64,000 nt of DNA, taken from assembly GCA_900753245.1 (NCBI GenBank), contig CAADYJ010000028.1, positions 1 to 64,000 on the forward strand. The letters run 5' to 3'. The position numbers and the translations under genes were made by a program. Every line of letters begins with the position of its first letter. Position 1 is the first letter of the stretch. This DNA comes from Clostridia bacterium (lineage in GTDB: Bacteria; Bacillota; Clostridia; TANB77; CAG-508). Positions 38,232-46,933 of the stretch are shown one piece after another. The notes below the pieces were generated by a model. It worked only from the letters and a program-made list of their open reading frames with translations, searched no databases and was not told the origin of the DNA.

Positions 38232-38352
38232 AAAGTATGTAATACAAAAAGAAACTATGAGGTGCTTTGGTGAGATGTATAAATCTCATTTAGCCTGATA
38301 TCTTATACATCTGACCATTACACATCATATATTTGTAATACATAATTTTAAT
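38232..38352 (+). promoter_or_regulatory. Structured spacer before rpmJ with alternative hairpins
   Basis: GAGAT (38272-38276) can pair with the adjacent ATCTC (38283-38287). Alternatively the overlapping GATGTATAA (38274-38282) pairs with TTATACATC (38303-38311). Outer arms TATGTAATAC and GTAATACATA are almost complementary. The two forms exclude each other, as in a regulatory switch. This is an inference; no ligand class was recognised. Confidence 0.5.
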
Positions 38353-38394
38353 AGGTTATAAAGATAATCAATATTGCAGGAGGTGTGGTTAAGA

Positions 38395-38508
38395 ATGAAA
38401 GTAAGACCATCAGTAAAGAAAATTTGCGAAAAATGCAAAATCATTAAAAGAAAAGGTGTTATAAGGGTAATTTGTGAAAACCCAAAACACAAACAAAGAC
38501 AAGGCTAA
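38395..38508 (+). CDS. rpmJ: Ribosomal protein L36
   Basis: The smallest 50S protein, with zinc ribbon. 37 aa: [20 protein letters not shown], then [17 protein letters not shown], with the CxxC...C...H ligands. The ATG at 38395 follows GGAGGTGTGGTTAAGA. The short reading frame is unmistakable. Confidence 0.97.
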   Translation: MKVRPSVKKICEKCKIIKRKGVIRVICENPKHKQRQG

Positions 38509-38529
38509 CTAAATAAAACTTATGATATT

Positions 38530-38653
38530 AACACAAGTTTGGAAGCGGCTGTAAATTCTTAAGAATTTATATAAATCAAATTTGTGTTTATATACATGTC
38601 TAATAAAAAATATTAAAGATCGGACCTTTTTTCCGATGCATTTCACCTTTAAT
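38530..38653 (+). promoter_or_regulatory. Structured leader before rpsM
   Basis: Two multi-part stems. AACACAA (38530-38536) pairs with TTGTGTT (38582-38588), enclosing the perfect palindrome TAAATTC-TTAA-GAATTTA type at 38552-38569. ATTAAAG/CTTTAAT (38612-38618, 38647-38653) encloses ATCGGA/TCCGAT. In E. coli the rpsM leader is the S4 target. Whether this one binds S4 (encoded three genes on) is a guess. Confidence 0.6.
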
Positions 38654-38716
38654 ACTTTGAAAATAGACAAACTATAAAATTAATTAATAAATTAAATTTG
38701 GAGGTGCTAAAAAAAT

Positions 38717-39082
38717 ATGGCTCGTATAGCAGGAGTAGATTTACCTAGAGAAAAAAGAGTAGAAATAGGACTAACATACATATATGGGATAGGACTATCA
38801 ACTTCTCAAAAAATATTAAAAGATGCTGGTGTAGATCCAGATACAAGAGTAAAAGACTTAACAGGAGAACAAGAACAAGCTATTAGAAAAGCAATGGAAG
38901 GAATGACAGTAGAAGGAGACTTAAGAAGAGAAGTTGCTTTAAACATTAAAAGACTTACAGAAATCGGATGCTACAGAGGAATAAGACATAGAAGAGGTCT
39001 TCCTGTAAGAGGACAAAGAACAAAAACTAACGCTCGTACAAGAAAAGGACCAAGAAAATTAGTAAGTAAAAGCAAAAAATAG
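38717..39082 (+). CDS. rpsM: Ribosomal protein S13
   Basis: A 30S head protein at the subunit bridge. 121 aa: [48 protein letters not shown] region. Start ATG 38717 after GGAGGTGCTAAAAAAAT. Confidence 0.97.
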   Translation: MARIAGVDLPREKRVEIGLTYIYGIGLSTSQKILKDAGVDPDTRVKDLTGEQEQAIRKAMEGMTVEGDLRREVALNIKRLTEIGCYRGIRHRRGLPVRGQRTKTNARTRKGPRKLVSKSKK

Positions 39083-39176
39083 AAATTAAAAGGACATAGT
39101 GCTTATATCATATCTATATTGAAAATGGTAAAAGATAAAAAAGTGTCCCCTGACATATAATAAGGAGGTAAAATAA

Positions 39177-39575
39177 ATGGCAAAGCCTGTAACAAAAAGA
39201 ACAACAACTAGAAGAAGAGATAGAAAAAATATCGAAAAAGGTATGGCTCATATTCATTCTAGCTTTAACAATACAATAGTTACAATTACAGATGTTCAAG
39301 GAAATGCAATTTCTTGGGCAAGTGCTGGAGAATTAGGATTTAAAGGTTCTAGAAAAAGCACACCTTTTGCAGCAGGAGAAGCTGCAGAAACAGCTGCAAA
39401 AGCAGCAATGGAACATGGTTTAAAATCAGTTGAAGTATTTGTAAAAGGACCTGGTTCAGGACGTGAAGCAGCAATTCGTTCATTACAAACAGCTGGATTA
39501 GAAATAACAAGTATTAAAGATGTAACACCAATTCCACACAATGGTTGTAGACCACCAAAAAGAAGAAGAGTATAG
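39177..39575 (+). CDS. rpsK: Ribosomal protein S11
   Basis: A platform protein of the 30S subunit. 132 aa, with [38 protein letters not shown] and the end [15 protein letters not shown]. Start ATG 39177 after AAGGAGGTAAAATAA. The spacer before it carries a GGACA/TGTCC pairing (39091-39147). Confidence 0.97.
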   Translation: MAKPVTKRTTTRRRDRKNIEKGMAHIHSSFNNTIVTITDVQGNAISWASAGELGFKGSRKSTPFAAGEAAETAAKAAMEHGLKSVEVFVKGPGSGREAAIRSLQTAGLEITSIKDVTPIPHNGCRPPKRRRV

Positions 39576-39603
39576 AAATAAAATATAAAGAGGAGGAGAA
39601 AAA

Positions 39604-40230
39604 ATGGCAAGATACAAAGATGAACAATGCCGTATTTGCCGTAGAGAAGGACAAAAGTTATTCTTAAAAGGTTCAAGATGTTATACTGATAAATGCAGCA
39701 TTTCTAGAAGAAATTATGCACCAGGACAAAATGGACAAAAAAAGAAGAAACTTTCTGAATATGGTACACAATTAAGAGAAAAACAAAAAACAAAAGCATT
39801 TTATGGAGTAAGTGAAAAACAATTTAGAAAATATTTTGATATGGCTTCAAAAACAAAAGGAAAAACAGGTGAAGTATTACTACAAATACTAGAAAGCAGA
39901 TTAGACAATGTAGTATACAGATTAGGATATGGAAGTTCAAGAGCACAATCAAGAATGTTAATAACACATGGAGCTTTTGAAGTAAACGGACATAAAGTTG
40001 ATATCCCATCATATTTAGTAAAAGCTGGAGATGTTATCGCAGTAAGAGAAATCAGAAAAGATAATGGAGCTATAAAACTAAATGTTGAAGAAAATTCAGC
40101 AAGACCAGTTCCAGAATGGTTAGAAAAAGATATAGAAAAATTAAGTGGTAAAGTAGTAAGATTAGCATCTAGAGCAGATGTTGACCTACCAGTAGAAGAA
40201 CATTTAATAGTAGAGCTTTACTCAAAATAA
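39604..40230 (+). CDS. rpsD: Ribosomal protein S4
   Basis: A primary 16S rRNA-binding protein. 208 aa of the zinc form, with [18 protein letters not shown] and [17 protein letters not shown] supplying four cysteines. The S4 domain reads [20 protein letters not shown]. Start ATG 39604 after GAGGAGGAGAAAAA. In Bacillus rpsD lies elsewhere; here it is inside the alpha operon, as in many Clostridia. Confidence 0.97.
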   Translation: MARYKDEQCRICRREGQKLFLKGSRCYTDKCSISRRNYAPGQNGQKKKKLSEYGTQLREKQKTKAFYGVSEKQFRKYFDMASKTKGKTGEVLLQILESRLDNVVYRLGYGSSRAQSRMLITHGAFEVNGHKVDIPSYLVKAGDVIAVREIRKDNGAIKLNVEENSARPVPEWLEKDIEKLSGKVVRLASRADVDLPVEEHLIVELYSK

Positions 40231-40285
40231 TAAAATAATAATTAAATATATCATAAAATCTTTAAAAAAGATAGATTGTTTTTTA

Positions 40286-40356
40286 AGAAGTAAAGTACTA
40301 GGGGATTTGAAAAAGTTTTTAGATGAAAGAATTAAAACCTCGCACTTAGAACTTCT
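40286..40356 (+). other. Hairpin-forming spacer before rpoA
   Basis: AGAAGT (40286-40291) pairs with ACTTCT (40351-40356), with a further AAGT/ACTT pairing inside. The rpoA SD site (TAGGAGG) follows 5 bases later. The 142-base rpsD-rpoA gap shows nothing else. Confidence 0.45.
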
Positions 40357-40372
40357 AAAATAGGAGGTAAAA

Positions 40373-41320
40373 ATGATAGAATTTGAAAGGCCAAATATTA
40401 AATGCTTAGAAATAGATAATGAAACAAATTACGCAAAATTTGTTTGCGAACCATTAGAACGTGGTTATGGAGTAACAATAGGAAACTCTTTAAGAAGAAT
40501 ATTACTTTCTTCTTTACCAGGAGCTGCTATTACAAGTGTAAAAATTGAAGGTGTAGTACATGAATTCTCTACTATTCCAAATGTTGTAGAAGATGTACCA
40601 GAAATAATAGTAAACCTAAAAATGGTAAGACTAAAACTTTATGAAAATGAAGAAAAAACAATTCGTATCGATGTAAAAGGCGAAGGTGAAGTAAAAGCAG
40701 GAGATATTATTACTGATAGCTCAGTAGAAGTATTAAATCCAGATTTACATATAGCAACTTTATCAGAAGGTGCACATCTTCAAATGGAAATGACAGTTGA
40801 TATGGGTAGAGGTTATAATTCAGCAGAGAAAAACAAAAAAGAAAATCAACCTTTAGGAGTATTACCAATAGACTCAATATATACACCAGTTAAAAAAGTA
40901 AACTATGCAGTAGAAAATACAAGAGTTGGTCAAAACATAGACTATGATAAATTAACAATAGAACTATGGACAGATGGAAGTTTAGCTCCATATGAAGCAT
41001 TAAGTTTAGCTGCAAAAGTAATGACTGGACACTTAGAATTATTTATAGATTTATCAGAAACAGCCAAAAATACTCAAGTAATGATTGAAAAAGAAGAAAA
41101 CAAGAAAGAAAAAGTATTAGAAATGTCAATTGAAGACTTAGAATTATCTGTAAGATCATTCAATTGTTTAAAAAGAGCTGGTATTTCAACAGTAGAAGAT
41201 ATTACTAATATGACAGAACCAGAAATGATGAAAGTAAGAAACTTAGGTAAAAAATCATTAGATGAAGTTACTGCTAAATTACATTCATTAGGTTTAGACT
41301 TCGCAAGAGAAGAAGATTAG
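40373..41320 (+). CDS. rpoA: RNA polymerase alpha subunit
   Basis: The dimerising platform for polymerase assembly. 315 aa. The N-terminal domain has [25 protein letters not shown] and the C-terminal domain (from about 250) [20 protein letters not shown] ... LGKKSLDEV, which binds UP elements and activators. Start ATG 40373 after TAGGAGGTAAAA. Confidence 0.98.
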   Translation: MIEFERPNIKCLEIDNETNYAKFVCEPLERGYGVTIGNSLRRILLSSLPGAAITSVKIEGVVHEFSTIPNVVEDVPEIIVNLKMVRLKLYENEEKTIRIDVKGEGEVKAGDIITDSSVEVLNPDLHIATLSEGAHLQMEMTVDMGRGYNSAEKNKKENQPLGVLPIDSIYTPVKKVNYAVENTRVGQNIDYDKLTIELWTDGSLAPYEALSLAAKVMTGHLELFIDLSETAKNTQVMIEKEENKKEKVLEMSIEDLELSVRSFNCLKRAGISTVEDITNMTEPEMMKVRNLGKKSLDEVTAKLHSLGLDFAREED

Positions 41321-41387
41321 TAATAAAATAATTAGAGAGAACAGAATACTCAATAAAAAACTAAAAAAATTAGAGGAGGAAAATACA

Positions 41388-41912
41388 GTGGCAATTAATA
41401 GAAAATTAGGTAAAACAACAGATATTCGTATGGCGATGCTTAAATGCCAATTAACAGACTTAATTTTACATGGAAAAATAGAAACCACAGAAGCTAGAGC
41501 CAAAGAAGTAAAAGCAATGGCAGACAGCATTATTTCCTTAGCAATAAAAGAAAAAGATAATTTTGAAATGGTAGACACAAAAGTTGTAAAAGCAAAATTA
41601 GACAGTAAAGGAAATAAAGAAACAGAACTTGTAAAAAGTAAAAATGGAAAAGAATATTTAAAAGTTGTAAAAGAAGAAAAAACAGAAAAAAGACAAAAAG
41701 ATATGCCATCAAGATTAAATGCAAGAAGAAAAATGATGAAAATGATGAATAAGGTAAAAGACGAAAAAGGAAATAATATCGATTTACCTGCAAAATTATT
41801 TAACGAAATCGCTCCAAAATATGAAGGAAGAGTTGGTGGATATACACGTATAGTTAAAGTTGGACCTCGTAGAGGAGACGCAGCAGAAGTAGTTATTTTA
41901 CAATTAGTATAA
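41388..41912 (+). CDS. rplQ: Ribosomal protein L17, with internal insertion
   Basis: A 50S protein near the tunnel exit. 174 aa, against about 115-125 in most bacteria. The N-terminal part ([20 protein letters not shown]) and the C-terminal signature ([29 protein letters not shown]) are normal. About 50 charged residues (from about 60 to 110, [20 protein letters not shown]) are inserted between them. Similar insertions occur in some clostridial groups from memory. Start GTG 41388 after GAGGAGGAAAATACA. Confidence 0.95.
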   Translation: MAINRKLGKTTDIRMAMLKCQLTDLILHGKIETTEARAKEVKAMADSIISLAIKEKDNFEMVDTKVVKAKLDSKGNKETELVKSKNGKEYLKVVKEEKTEKRQKDMPSRLNARRKMMKMMNKVKDEKGNNIDLPAKLFNEIAPKYEGRVGGYTRIVKVGPRRGDAAEVVILQLV

Positions 41913-41924
41913 TATATAAAATAG

Positions 41925-41953
41925 AAAAACTTAGTATAAACTAGGTTTTTTTA
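41925..41953 (+). terminator. Terminator of the alpha operon
   Basis: AAAAACTTAG pairs with CTAGGTTTTT (one G-U pair) around TATAAA, followed by TTATTTTT. Confidence 0.8.
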
Positions 41954-41968
41954 TTTTTACAAAAAAAT

Positions 41969-42020
41969 GTTCGTAAAAGTATTGACAAAAACTAAAGAAA
42001 TGAATACAATAAATACGAAC
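41969..42020 (+). promoter_or_regulatory. recN promoter flanked by GTTCGTA/TACGAAC half-sites
   Basis: Perfect TTGACA (41982-41987), a 17-base spacer and TACAAT (42005-42010). A perfect 7-base inverted repeat, GTTCGTA (41969-41975) and TACGAAC (42014-42020), brackets the promoter. The halves resemble halves of the Gram-positive LexA box (CGAAC-N4-GTTCG), but neither forms a full box. Confidence 0.6.
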
Positions 42021-42044
42021 ATATTTTCTTGTGGAGGAATGAAA

Positions 42045-43670
42045 ATGATAACAAATTTGCATATAAAAAATATAGGAATAATAGATGATATAAATATAGA
42101 ATTAGATTCAGGTTTAAATATTCTATCTGGGGAAACAGGAGCAGGAAAAACACTAATAATAGATTCTATTGGTATTATATGTGGTAATCGTTTTTCAAAA
42201 GAAATGATGAGAAATGGAGAAAAACACTCATGTGTTGAAGCATGTATATATATGCCAGAAAATGAAAATGCAATAGATGGAAACATTATTGTATCAAGAG
42301 AAATGTATGATAATGGTAGAAATTTATGCAAAATTAATGGAAGATTAGTAACAGTAAATGAATTAAAAGAATTTATGAAAAATATTATAGATATACATGG
42401 ACAAAATGATAACCAAACATTATTGGATAGAACTTCTCATATTGCTTATTTAGACAGTTTTATAGGGAAAAGAATATATGAATTAAAAACAGAATATAGA
42501 GAGTTGTTTGAGGAATATAACAAAATAAAAGAGGAACTAAGCAACAACTATGGAGATGAAAAAGAAAAACAAAGAAAGTTAGATTTATTAAGATATCAAT
42601 TAAAAGAAATAGAAGAGGTATCCTTAAAAGAAGGAGAAGATGAAGAATTAGAAGAAAAAAGAAAGATAATAAATAATTCTGAAAAAATAATGGAAAACCT
42701 AACAATAGTTGATAATACCTTAACAGAAGAAACAATAGATAGTATTAATACATCAATAAGAGCTTTAGAAAAGTTAGAAAGTATAGATAAAAAATATGAA
42801 GAAAAGCTAACTGAATTAAAAAATGTATATTATGATATACAAGAAATAGCAAGAGATATTAATTCAATGAAAGAAGATATTTCGTATAGTGAGGAAGAAA
42901 GAAATGAAATAGAAGAGCGTCTAGATGTTATATTTTCATTAAAAAGAAAATATGGAAACACAATAGAAGACATATTAAAATATAAGGATAAAGTGCAAGA
43001 AGAAATATATGAAATAGAAAATGTAGACGAAATAAATAATAAATTGAAAAAAAGATTGAAACAATTAGAAGATAAAATGTATGAAATATCACTTAAAATG
43101 AATAAAATTAGGGAAGAAAGTGCAAAAGAATTATCAGAAAAAATAAACAATGAATTATCAGATTTAGATATGAAAAATTCAAAGTTTCATGCAAAAGTAG
43201 AATTAAAAAAGAGAGAAGAATTTAATAAAAATGGATTAAGTTTTGTAGAATTTTTAATACTAACAAATGTAGGTGGAGAAGAAAAGCCTCTTATAAAAAT
43301 TGCATCAGGAGGAGAAATGTCAAGAATAATGTTAGCAATAAAATCAGTATTAACAGAGGTTGATAAAACGCCAATTCTAATATTTGATGAAATAGATACT
43401 GGAATAAGCGGAAGTGCTGGAAGAGCCATAGGTAAAAAAATGAAACAAATAGCTAAAAAACATCAGATATTATGCATTACACATTTAGCAAGTATTGCAG
43501 CAAAAGGAGATTATAATTATTATATATCAAAAATAGTAGATAATGGACAAACAAAAACTAAAGTAAACAAACTAACAGAAGAAGAAACAATAAAAGAAAT
43601 AGCAAGAATAGCAAATGGAGAAGTAACAAAAACAGCAATAGAACACGCAAAAGAACTTAGAAATGAATAA
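42045..43670 (+). CDS. recN: DNA repair protein RecN
   Basis: An SMC-like ATPase acting early at double-strand breaks. 541 aa from ATG 42045 (MITNLHIKNIGIIDDINIEL), six bases after GGAGGA. Walker A is SGETGAGKTLII. A long coiled coil follows (about 155-370). The C-terminal ATPase half has ASGGEMSRIMLAIKSVL (signature) and ILIFDEIDTGISG (Walker B). It is encoded in its own transcription unit after the alpha operon terminator. Confidence 0.96.
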   Translation: MITNLHIKNIGIIDDINIELDSGLNILSGETGAGKTLIIDSIGIICGNRFSKEMMRNGEKHSCVEACIYMPENENAIDGNIIVSREMYDNGRNLCKINGRLVTVNELKEFMKNIIDIHGQNDNQTLLDRTSHIAYLDSFIGKRIYELKTEYRELFEEYNKIKEELSNNYGDEKEKQRKLDLLRYQLKEIEEVSLKEGEDEELEEKRKIINNSEKIMENLTIVDNTLTEETIDSINTSIRALEKLESIDKKYEEKLTELKNVYYDIQEIARDINSMKEDISYSEEERNEIEERLDVIFSLKRKYGNTIEDILKYKDKVQEEIYEIENVDEINNKLKKRLKQLEDKMYEISLKMNKIREESAKELSEKINNELSDLDMKNSKFHAKVELKKREEFNKNGLSFVEFLILTNVGGEEKPLIKIASGGEMSRIMLAIKSVLTEVDKTPILIFDEIDTGISGSAGRAIGKKMKQIAKKHQILCITHLASIAAKGDYNYYISKIVDNGQTKTKVNKLTEEETIKEIARIANGEVTKTAIEHAKELRNE

Positions 43671-43715
43671 AAAACGACAAAAATGGAATTAACTGTAAAA
43701 AAACAATAAAAAGAC

Positions 43716-43744
43716 TTGAAAAATAAAAAAATAAATGTTATAAT
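43716..43744 (+). promoter_or_regulatory. Promoter for the first SleB-like hydrolase
   Basis: TTGAAA (43716-43721), a 17-base spacer and a perfect TATAAT (43739-43744). A 10-bp hairpin, AATATTTTTC/GAAAAATATT (43765-43790), lies in the 5' untranslated region, 5 bases before the SD site. Confidence 0.7.
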
Positions 43745-43806
43745 ATAAAAAGTTACTGTAAATTAATATTTTTCTAAGTTGAAAAATATTCACAAAAGGA
43801 GGTAAT

Positions 43807-44361
43807 ATGACTCTAGAAAAACGGATCTCTAAACTATTAATTGTAGTAACTTGTTTTATAAGTATACTATTTATATCTTCTCAAAGAATATATGCTGAAG
43901 ATATAGTAGAACATTATAAAAGCAAAGATACTAAAACGACAATAATAGCTATAGAGAGTGAAGGAGTACCAGGAGAATATTTCATTGAATCAGAGCCAGC
44001 AATTGATTATACACAAGAAGACTTAACTCTTCTTGCAACTATAATATTTGCAGAAGCTGGTATATGTGATGATATGGAAGAATATCGAGTTGGTAATGTA
44101 GTACTAAATCGAGTAAATGATTCAAGTGGATCCTTCAAAGACACAATCCGAGGAGTAATTTTTCAAAGCGGTCAATTTACATCTGTAGGTAGCAAAAATT
44201 GGAATAATGGACCAACAGAAAGAGAATTGGAAATAGCTCAAAAATTACTAGAAGGTACGAGAGTACTTCCTCAAAATGTGGTGTGGTTTTCTAAAAAATG
44301 TCAATATGGAGAATTATACTACACATCCGAATGGCATCAATATTCAGGATGGAATAATTAA
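43807..44361 (+). CDS. Exported SleB-like cell wall hydrolase
   Basis: A 184-aa protein with a signal peptide (residues 1-30, cleavage plausible after YAE) and a Hydrolase_2 domain (LLATIIFAEAGICDDMEEYRVGNVVLNRVND ... GVIFQSGQF). It lacks the peptidoglycan-binding domain of SleB. Its arginine codons are unusual for the window: CGG at 43822, and CGA in EYRVG, LNRVN and TIRGV, while neighbours use AGA. The CGG here must be read as a normal codon, because a +1 shift would hit TAA five codons later. It may have been acquired recently. Confidence 0.8.
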   Translation: MTLEKRISKLLIVVTCFISILFISSQRIYAEDIVEHYKSKDTKTTIIAIESEGVPGEYFIESEPAIDYTQEDLTLLATIIFAEAGICDDMEEYRVGNVVLNRVNDSSGSFKDTIRGVIFQSGQFTSVGSKNWNNGPTERELEIAQKLLEGTRVLPQNVVWFSKKCQYGELYYTSEWHQYSGWNN

Positions 44362-44363
44362 AA

Positions 44364-44406
44364 AACGTCACAATTAGGGATTAACTCTAATTGTGATGTT
44401 TTTTTA
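44364..44406 (+). terminator. Terminator after the first hydrolase
   Basis: ACGTCACAATTAG pairs with CTAATTGTGATGT (one G-U pair) around 9 bases, followed by seven T residues. Confidence 0.9.
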
Positions 44407-44412
44407 TATAAT

Positions 44413-44441
44413 TTGAAGTATTATGTAAAATATGGTATAAT
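44413..44441 (+). promoter_or_regulatory. Promoter for the second SleB-like hydrolase
   Basis: TTGAAG (44413-44418), a 17-base spacer and TATAAT (44436-44441), about 65 bases before the start. Confidence 0.65.
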
Positions 44442-44506
44442 ATATGTATATATGTAGTACGAAGATGCTATAAAATAACTATTAAAGCAAATAAAGGAGA
44501 AAAACA

Positions 44507-45268
44507 ATGAACAAAGGCAAAAGAAAACGGAAAACACAAGAAGAATTAAGATTTGAAAGAGATGTAAAAATATCAATCAAGATAATTGCATTTGTAATAA
44601 TAATCTTAATTGCAGAAACAATTGCGGTACAGTCAAAAGGAATTACTGTAACACATATAGACAGTCCTGAAGTACAAAATCCAATGGATCCTAAAAGAGC
44701 AACTAAATGCGGAGAAAAAATAATAACAGCGGAAGAATTTTGCAACATCCTAAATGAAGTTGAAGGAAAAGAAATGTACTATGTAAAAGATAATCAAATT
44801 TTTCAGAAAGAAGAATTTGAGAAACAACTGGAAGAAACGAATGAACGTCATAATATTTCAAAGGAAGAAAAAGTTATTAATGTAGAAAAGTGTAACTTTA
44901 CAGATGTACAATTATTAGCAGAAGTAATGTATGCAGAAGCAGAAGAATACATTAATCTTCCAGAAAATGAAGCGGAAGAAGTATTCAAATTAGTTGGCTC
45001 TGTAGTTATAAACCGGAAAAATGATAATAACTATTACAAAGATGTTAATACTATAAGTGAAGTTATTTATCAAAAAGGACAATATGCTACAAGAACTAAG
45101 GAAAGAATTGGCAAACAGGAAATTCCATCGACTGTATATGTATGGGCAGAAGAAATTTTAGAACAAGGTGCAATAGGACCAGCAAATATGTTTTACGAAG
45201 ATAACATTGAGCATGGAGATTATATCTATAAACAGATTGGAAAATTGTACTTTAGTTGTAAAAATTAA
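44507..45268 (+). CDS. Membrane-anchored SleB-like cell wall hydrolase
   Basis: 253 aa with a basic N-terminus, one membrane segment (about 24-44) and a C-terminal Hydrolase_2 domain (LLAEVMYAEAEEY ... LVGSVVINRKNDNNYY ... EVIYQKGQYA). Two arginines are encoded by CGG (44528 and 45014). The second is the Arg of the V-x-N-R motif, conserved in the family and also present in the other two SleB-like proteins here, which shows CGG is meant as Arg in this gene. A paralogue lies directly upstream. No spore-specific promoter was identified. Confidence 0.8.
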   Translation: MNKGKRKRKTQEELRFERDVKISIKIIAFVIIILIAETIAVQSKGITVTHIDSPEVQNPMDPKRATKCGEKIITAEEFCNILNEVEGKEMYYVKDNQIFQKEEFEKQLEETNERHNISKEEKVINVEKCNFTDVQLLAEVMYAEAEEYINLPENEAEEVFKLVGSVVINRKNDNNYYKDVNTISEVIYQKGQYATRTKERIGKQEIPSTVYVWAEEILEQGAIGPANMFYEDNIEHGDYIYKQIGKLYFSCKN

Positions 45269-45298
45269 GCAAGGAGAAAGCAATGCATCTCCTTGCTT
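45267..45298 (+). terminator. Hairpin after the second hydrolase
   Basis: AAGCAAGGAGA (45267-45277) pairs with TCTCCTTGCTT (45288-45298), overlapping the stop codon. An alternative pairing of GGAGAAAGCAA with TTGCTTTCTCC exists. The T tract is poor. Confidence 0.65.
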
Positions 45299-45343
45299 TC
45301 TCCGTTATATTTTGTAAAAATGCAAAATTAACAATAATTATAG

Positions 45344-45372
45344 TTTACATTTACCTAAAAATGCTATATAAT
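45344..45372 (+). promoter_or_regulatory. Promoter for lysS
   Basis: TTTACA (45344-45349), a 17-base spacer and TATAAT (45367-45372), 37 bases before the start. Confidence 0.7.
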
Positions 45373-45409
45373 ATACACGTAAAATTAAAATAGTTAGGAG
45401 AGAAGCAAA

Positions 45410-46900
45410 ATGGAAAATCAAGAACCAGAAATAGACATGAATCAATTAATGCAAATAAGAAGAGATAAATTAACTAAATTAAAAGAAGAAGGAAAAAATC
45501 CTTTCGAAATAACAAAATTTAATCGTACACACACAAGTAAACAAATTGTGGAAAACTATGAAGAATTAGAAGGAAAAGACGTAACTGTAGCAGGAAGATT
45601 AATGGCTAAAAGAATTATGGGTAAAGCATCATTTTGCCATATACAAGATGGAGAAGGAAAAATACAAAGCTATGTAAGTATAAACGAATTAGGAGAAGAC
45701 AGTTATAAACATTTTAAAGAAGATGATATAGGAGATATTATAGGAATAACAGGATTTGTATTTAAAACAAAAACAGGAGAAATTTCTATACATGCAAAGG
45801 AAGTAACACTTCTTTCAAAATCTTTAAGACCACTTCCTGAAAAATTCCATGGATTAAAAGATACAGATTTACGTTATCGTCAAAGATATGTAGATTTAAT
45901 AATGAATCCAGAAGTAAAAGATACATTCTTAAAAAGAATAGAGATATTAAAAGAAATAAAAAATATATTAAATGAAAAAGGTTATTTAGAAGTTGAAACA
46001 CCTATATTAAATACAATAGCAGGAGGAGCAGCAGCTAGACCATTTATTACACATCATAATACTTTAGATATGGACATGTATTTAAGAATTGCTAATGAAT
46101 TATACTTAAAAAGATTAATAGTTGGGGGATTTGACAAAGTATATGAAATGGGAAGAATGTTTAGAAATGAAGGAATGGATATAAAACATAATCCAGAATT
46201 TACAAACATAGAATTATATTCTGCATATGAAGATTATAATGACATGATGGATATAACAGAAGAAATTATATCAAAAGTAGCATTAAAAGTGCTTGGAACA
46301 ACAAAAATAACATATCAAGGAACAGAAATTGATTTAACACCATCTTGGAAAAGAATATCAATGATTGATTCTATAAAAGAAGTAACAGGAATAGACTTTA
46401 ATACAATTGAAACTGACGAAGAAGCTAAAAAAGCAGCAGAAGAACTACATGTTGAATTAGATGACCTAAAATTAACAAGAGGAGAAATAATAAACCAAGT
46501 ATTTGAAGCAAAAGTTGAAGAAACTTTAATTCAACCAACATTTATATATGATTATCCAGTAGAAGTATCACCACTTACAAAAAGAAAACCATCAGATCCA
46601 CGTTTAACAGAACGTTTTGAAGTATTTATTGGTGCAAGAGAATACGGAAATGCATATTCAGAATTAAATGACCCAATAGATCAATATGAAAGATTTAAGA
46701 AACAAGTAGAAGCAAGAGACGCAGGAGATGAAGAAGCTAACATGATGGATGAAGACTTTATAAATGCACTAGAATATGGAATGCCACCAACAGGTGGATT
46801 AGGTATAGGAGTAGATCGTTTAGTAATGCTTCTAACAGATTCAGCATCAATAAGAGACGTATTACTATTCCCTACAATGAAACCTATTTCAGATAGATAA
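45410..46900 (+). CDS. lysS: Lysyl-tRNA synthetase, class II
   Basis: It charges tRNA-Lys. 496 aa. N-terminal OB-fold anticodon-binding domain (about 55-170, [18 protein letters not shown]). Class II catalytic core with motif 2 [20 protein letters not shown] and motif 3 [12 protein letters not shown]. The start ATG has TAGGAGAGAAGCAAA. No T-box-like leader is visible in the 37 bases between promoter and start. Confidence 0.97.
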   Translation: MENQEPEIDMNQLMQIRRDKLTKLKEEGKNPFEITKFNRTHTSKQIVENYEELEGKDVTVAGRLMAKRIMGKASFCHIQDGEGKIQSYVSINELGEDSYKHFKEDDIGDIIGITGFVFKTKTGEISIHAKEVTLLSKSLRPLPEKFHGLKDTDLRYRQRYVDLIMNPEVKDTFLKRIEILKEIKNILNEKGYLEVETPILNTIAGGAAARPFITHHNTLDMDMYLRIANELYLKRLIVGGFDKVYEMGRMFRNEGMDIKHNPEFTNIELYSAYEDYNDMMDITEEIISKVALKVLGTTKITYQGTEIDLTPSWKRISMIDSIKEVTGIDFNTIETDEEAKKAAEELHVELDDLKLTRGEIINQVFEAKVEETLIQPTFIYDYPVEVSPLTKRKPSDPRLTERFEVFIGAREYGNAYSELNDPIDQYERFKKQVEARDAGDEEANMMDEDFINALEYGMPPTGGLGIGVDRLVMLLTDSASIRDVLLFPTMKPISDR

Positions 46901-46933
46901 ATCAAATAATAGAATAGCAAAGGTGGTGACAAT

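Noticed and set aside
43822..45016. CGG codons in the two hydrolase genes as further +1 shift sites
   Set aside because: Skipping the C leads to a stop codon within a few codons, and at 45014 the codon is at a conserved Arg position, so it is read normally.
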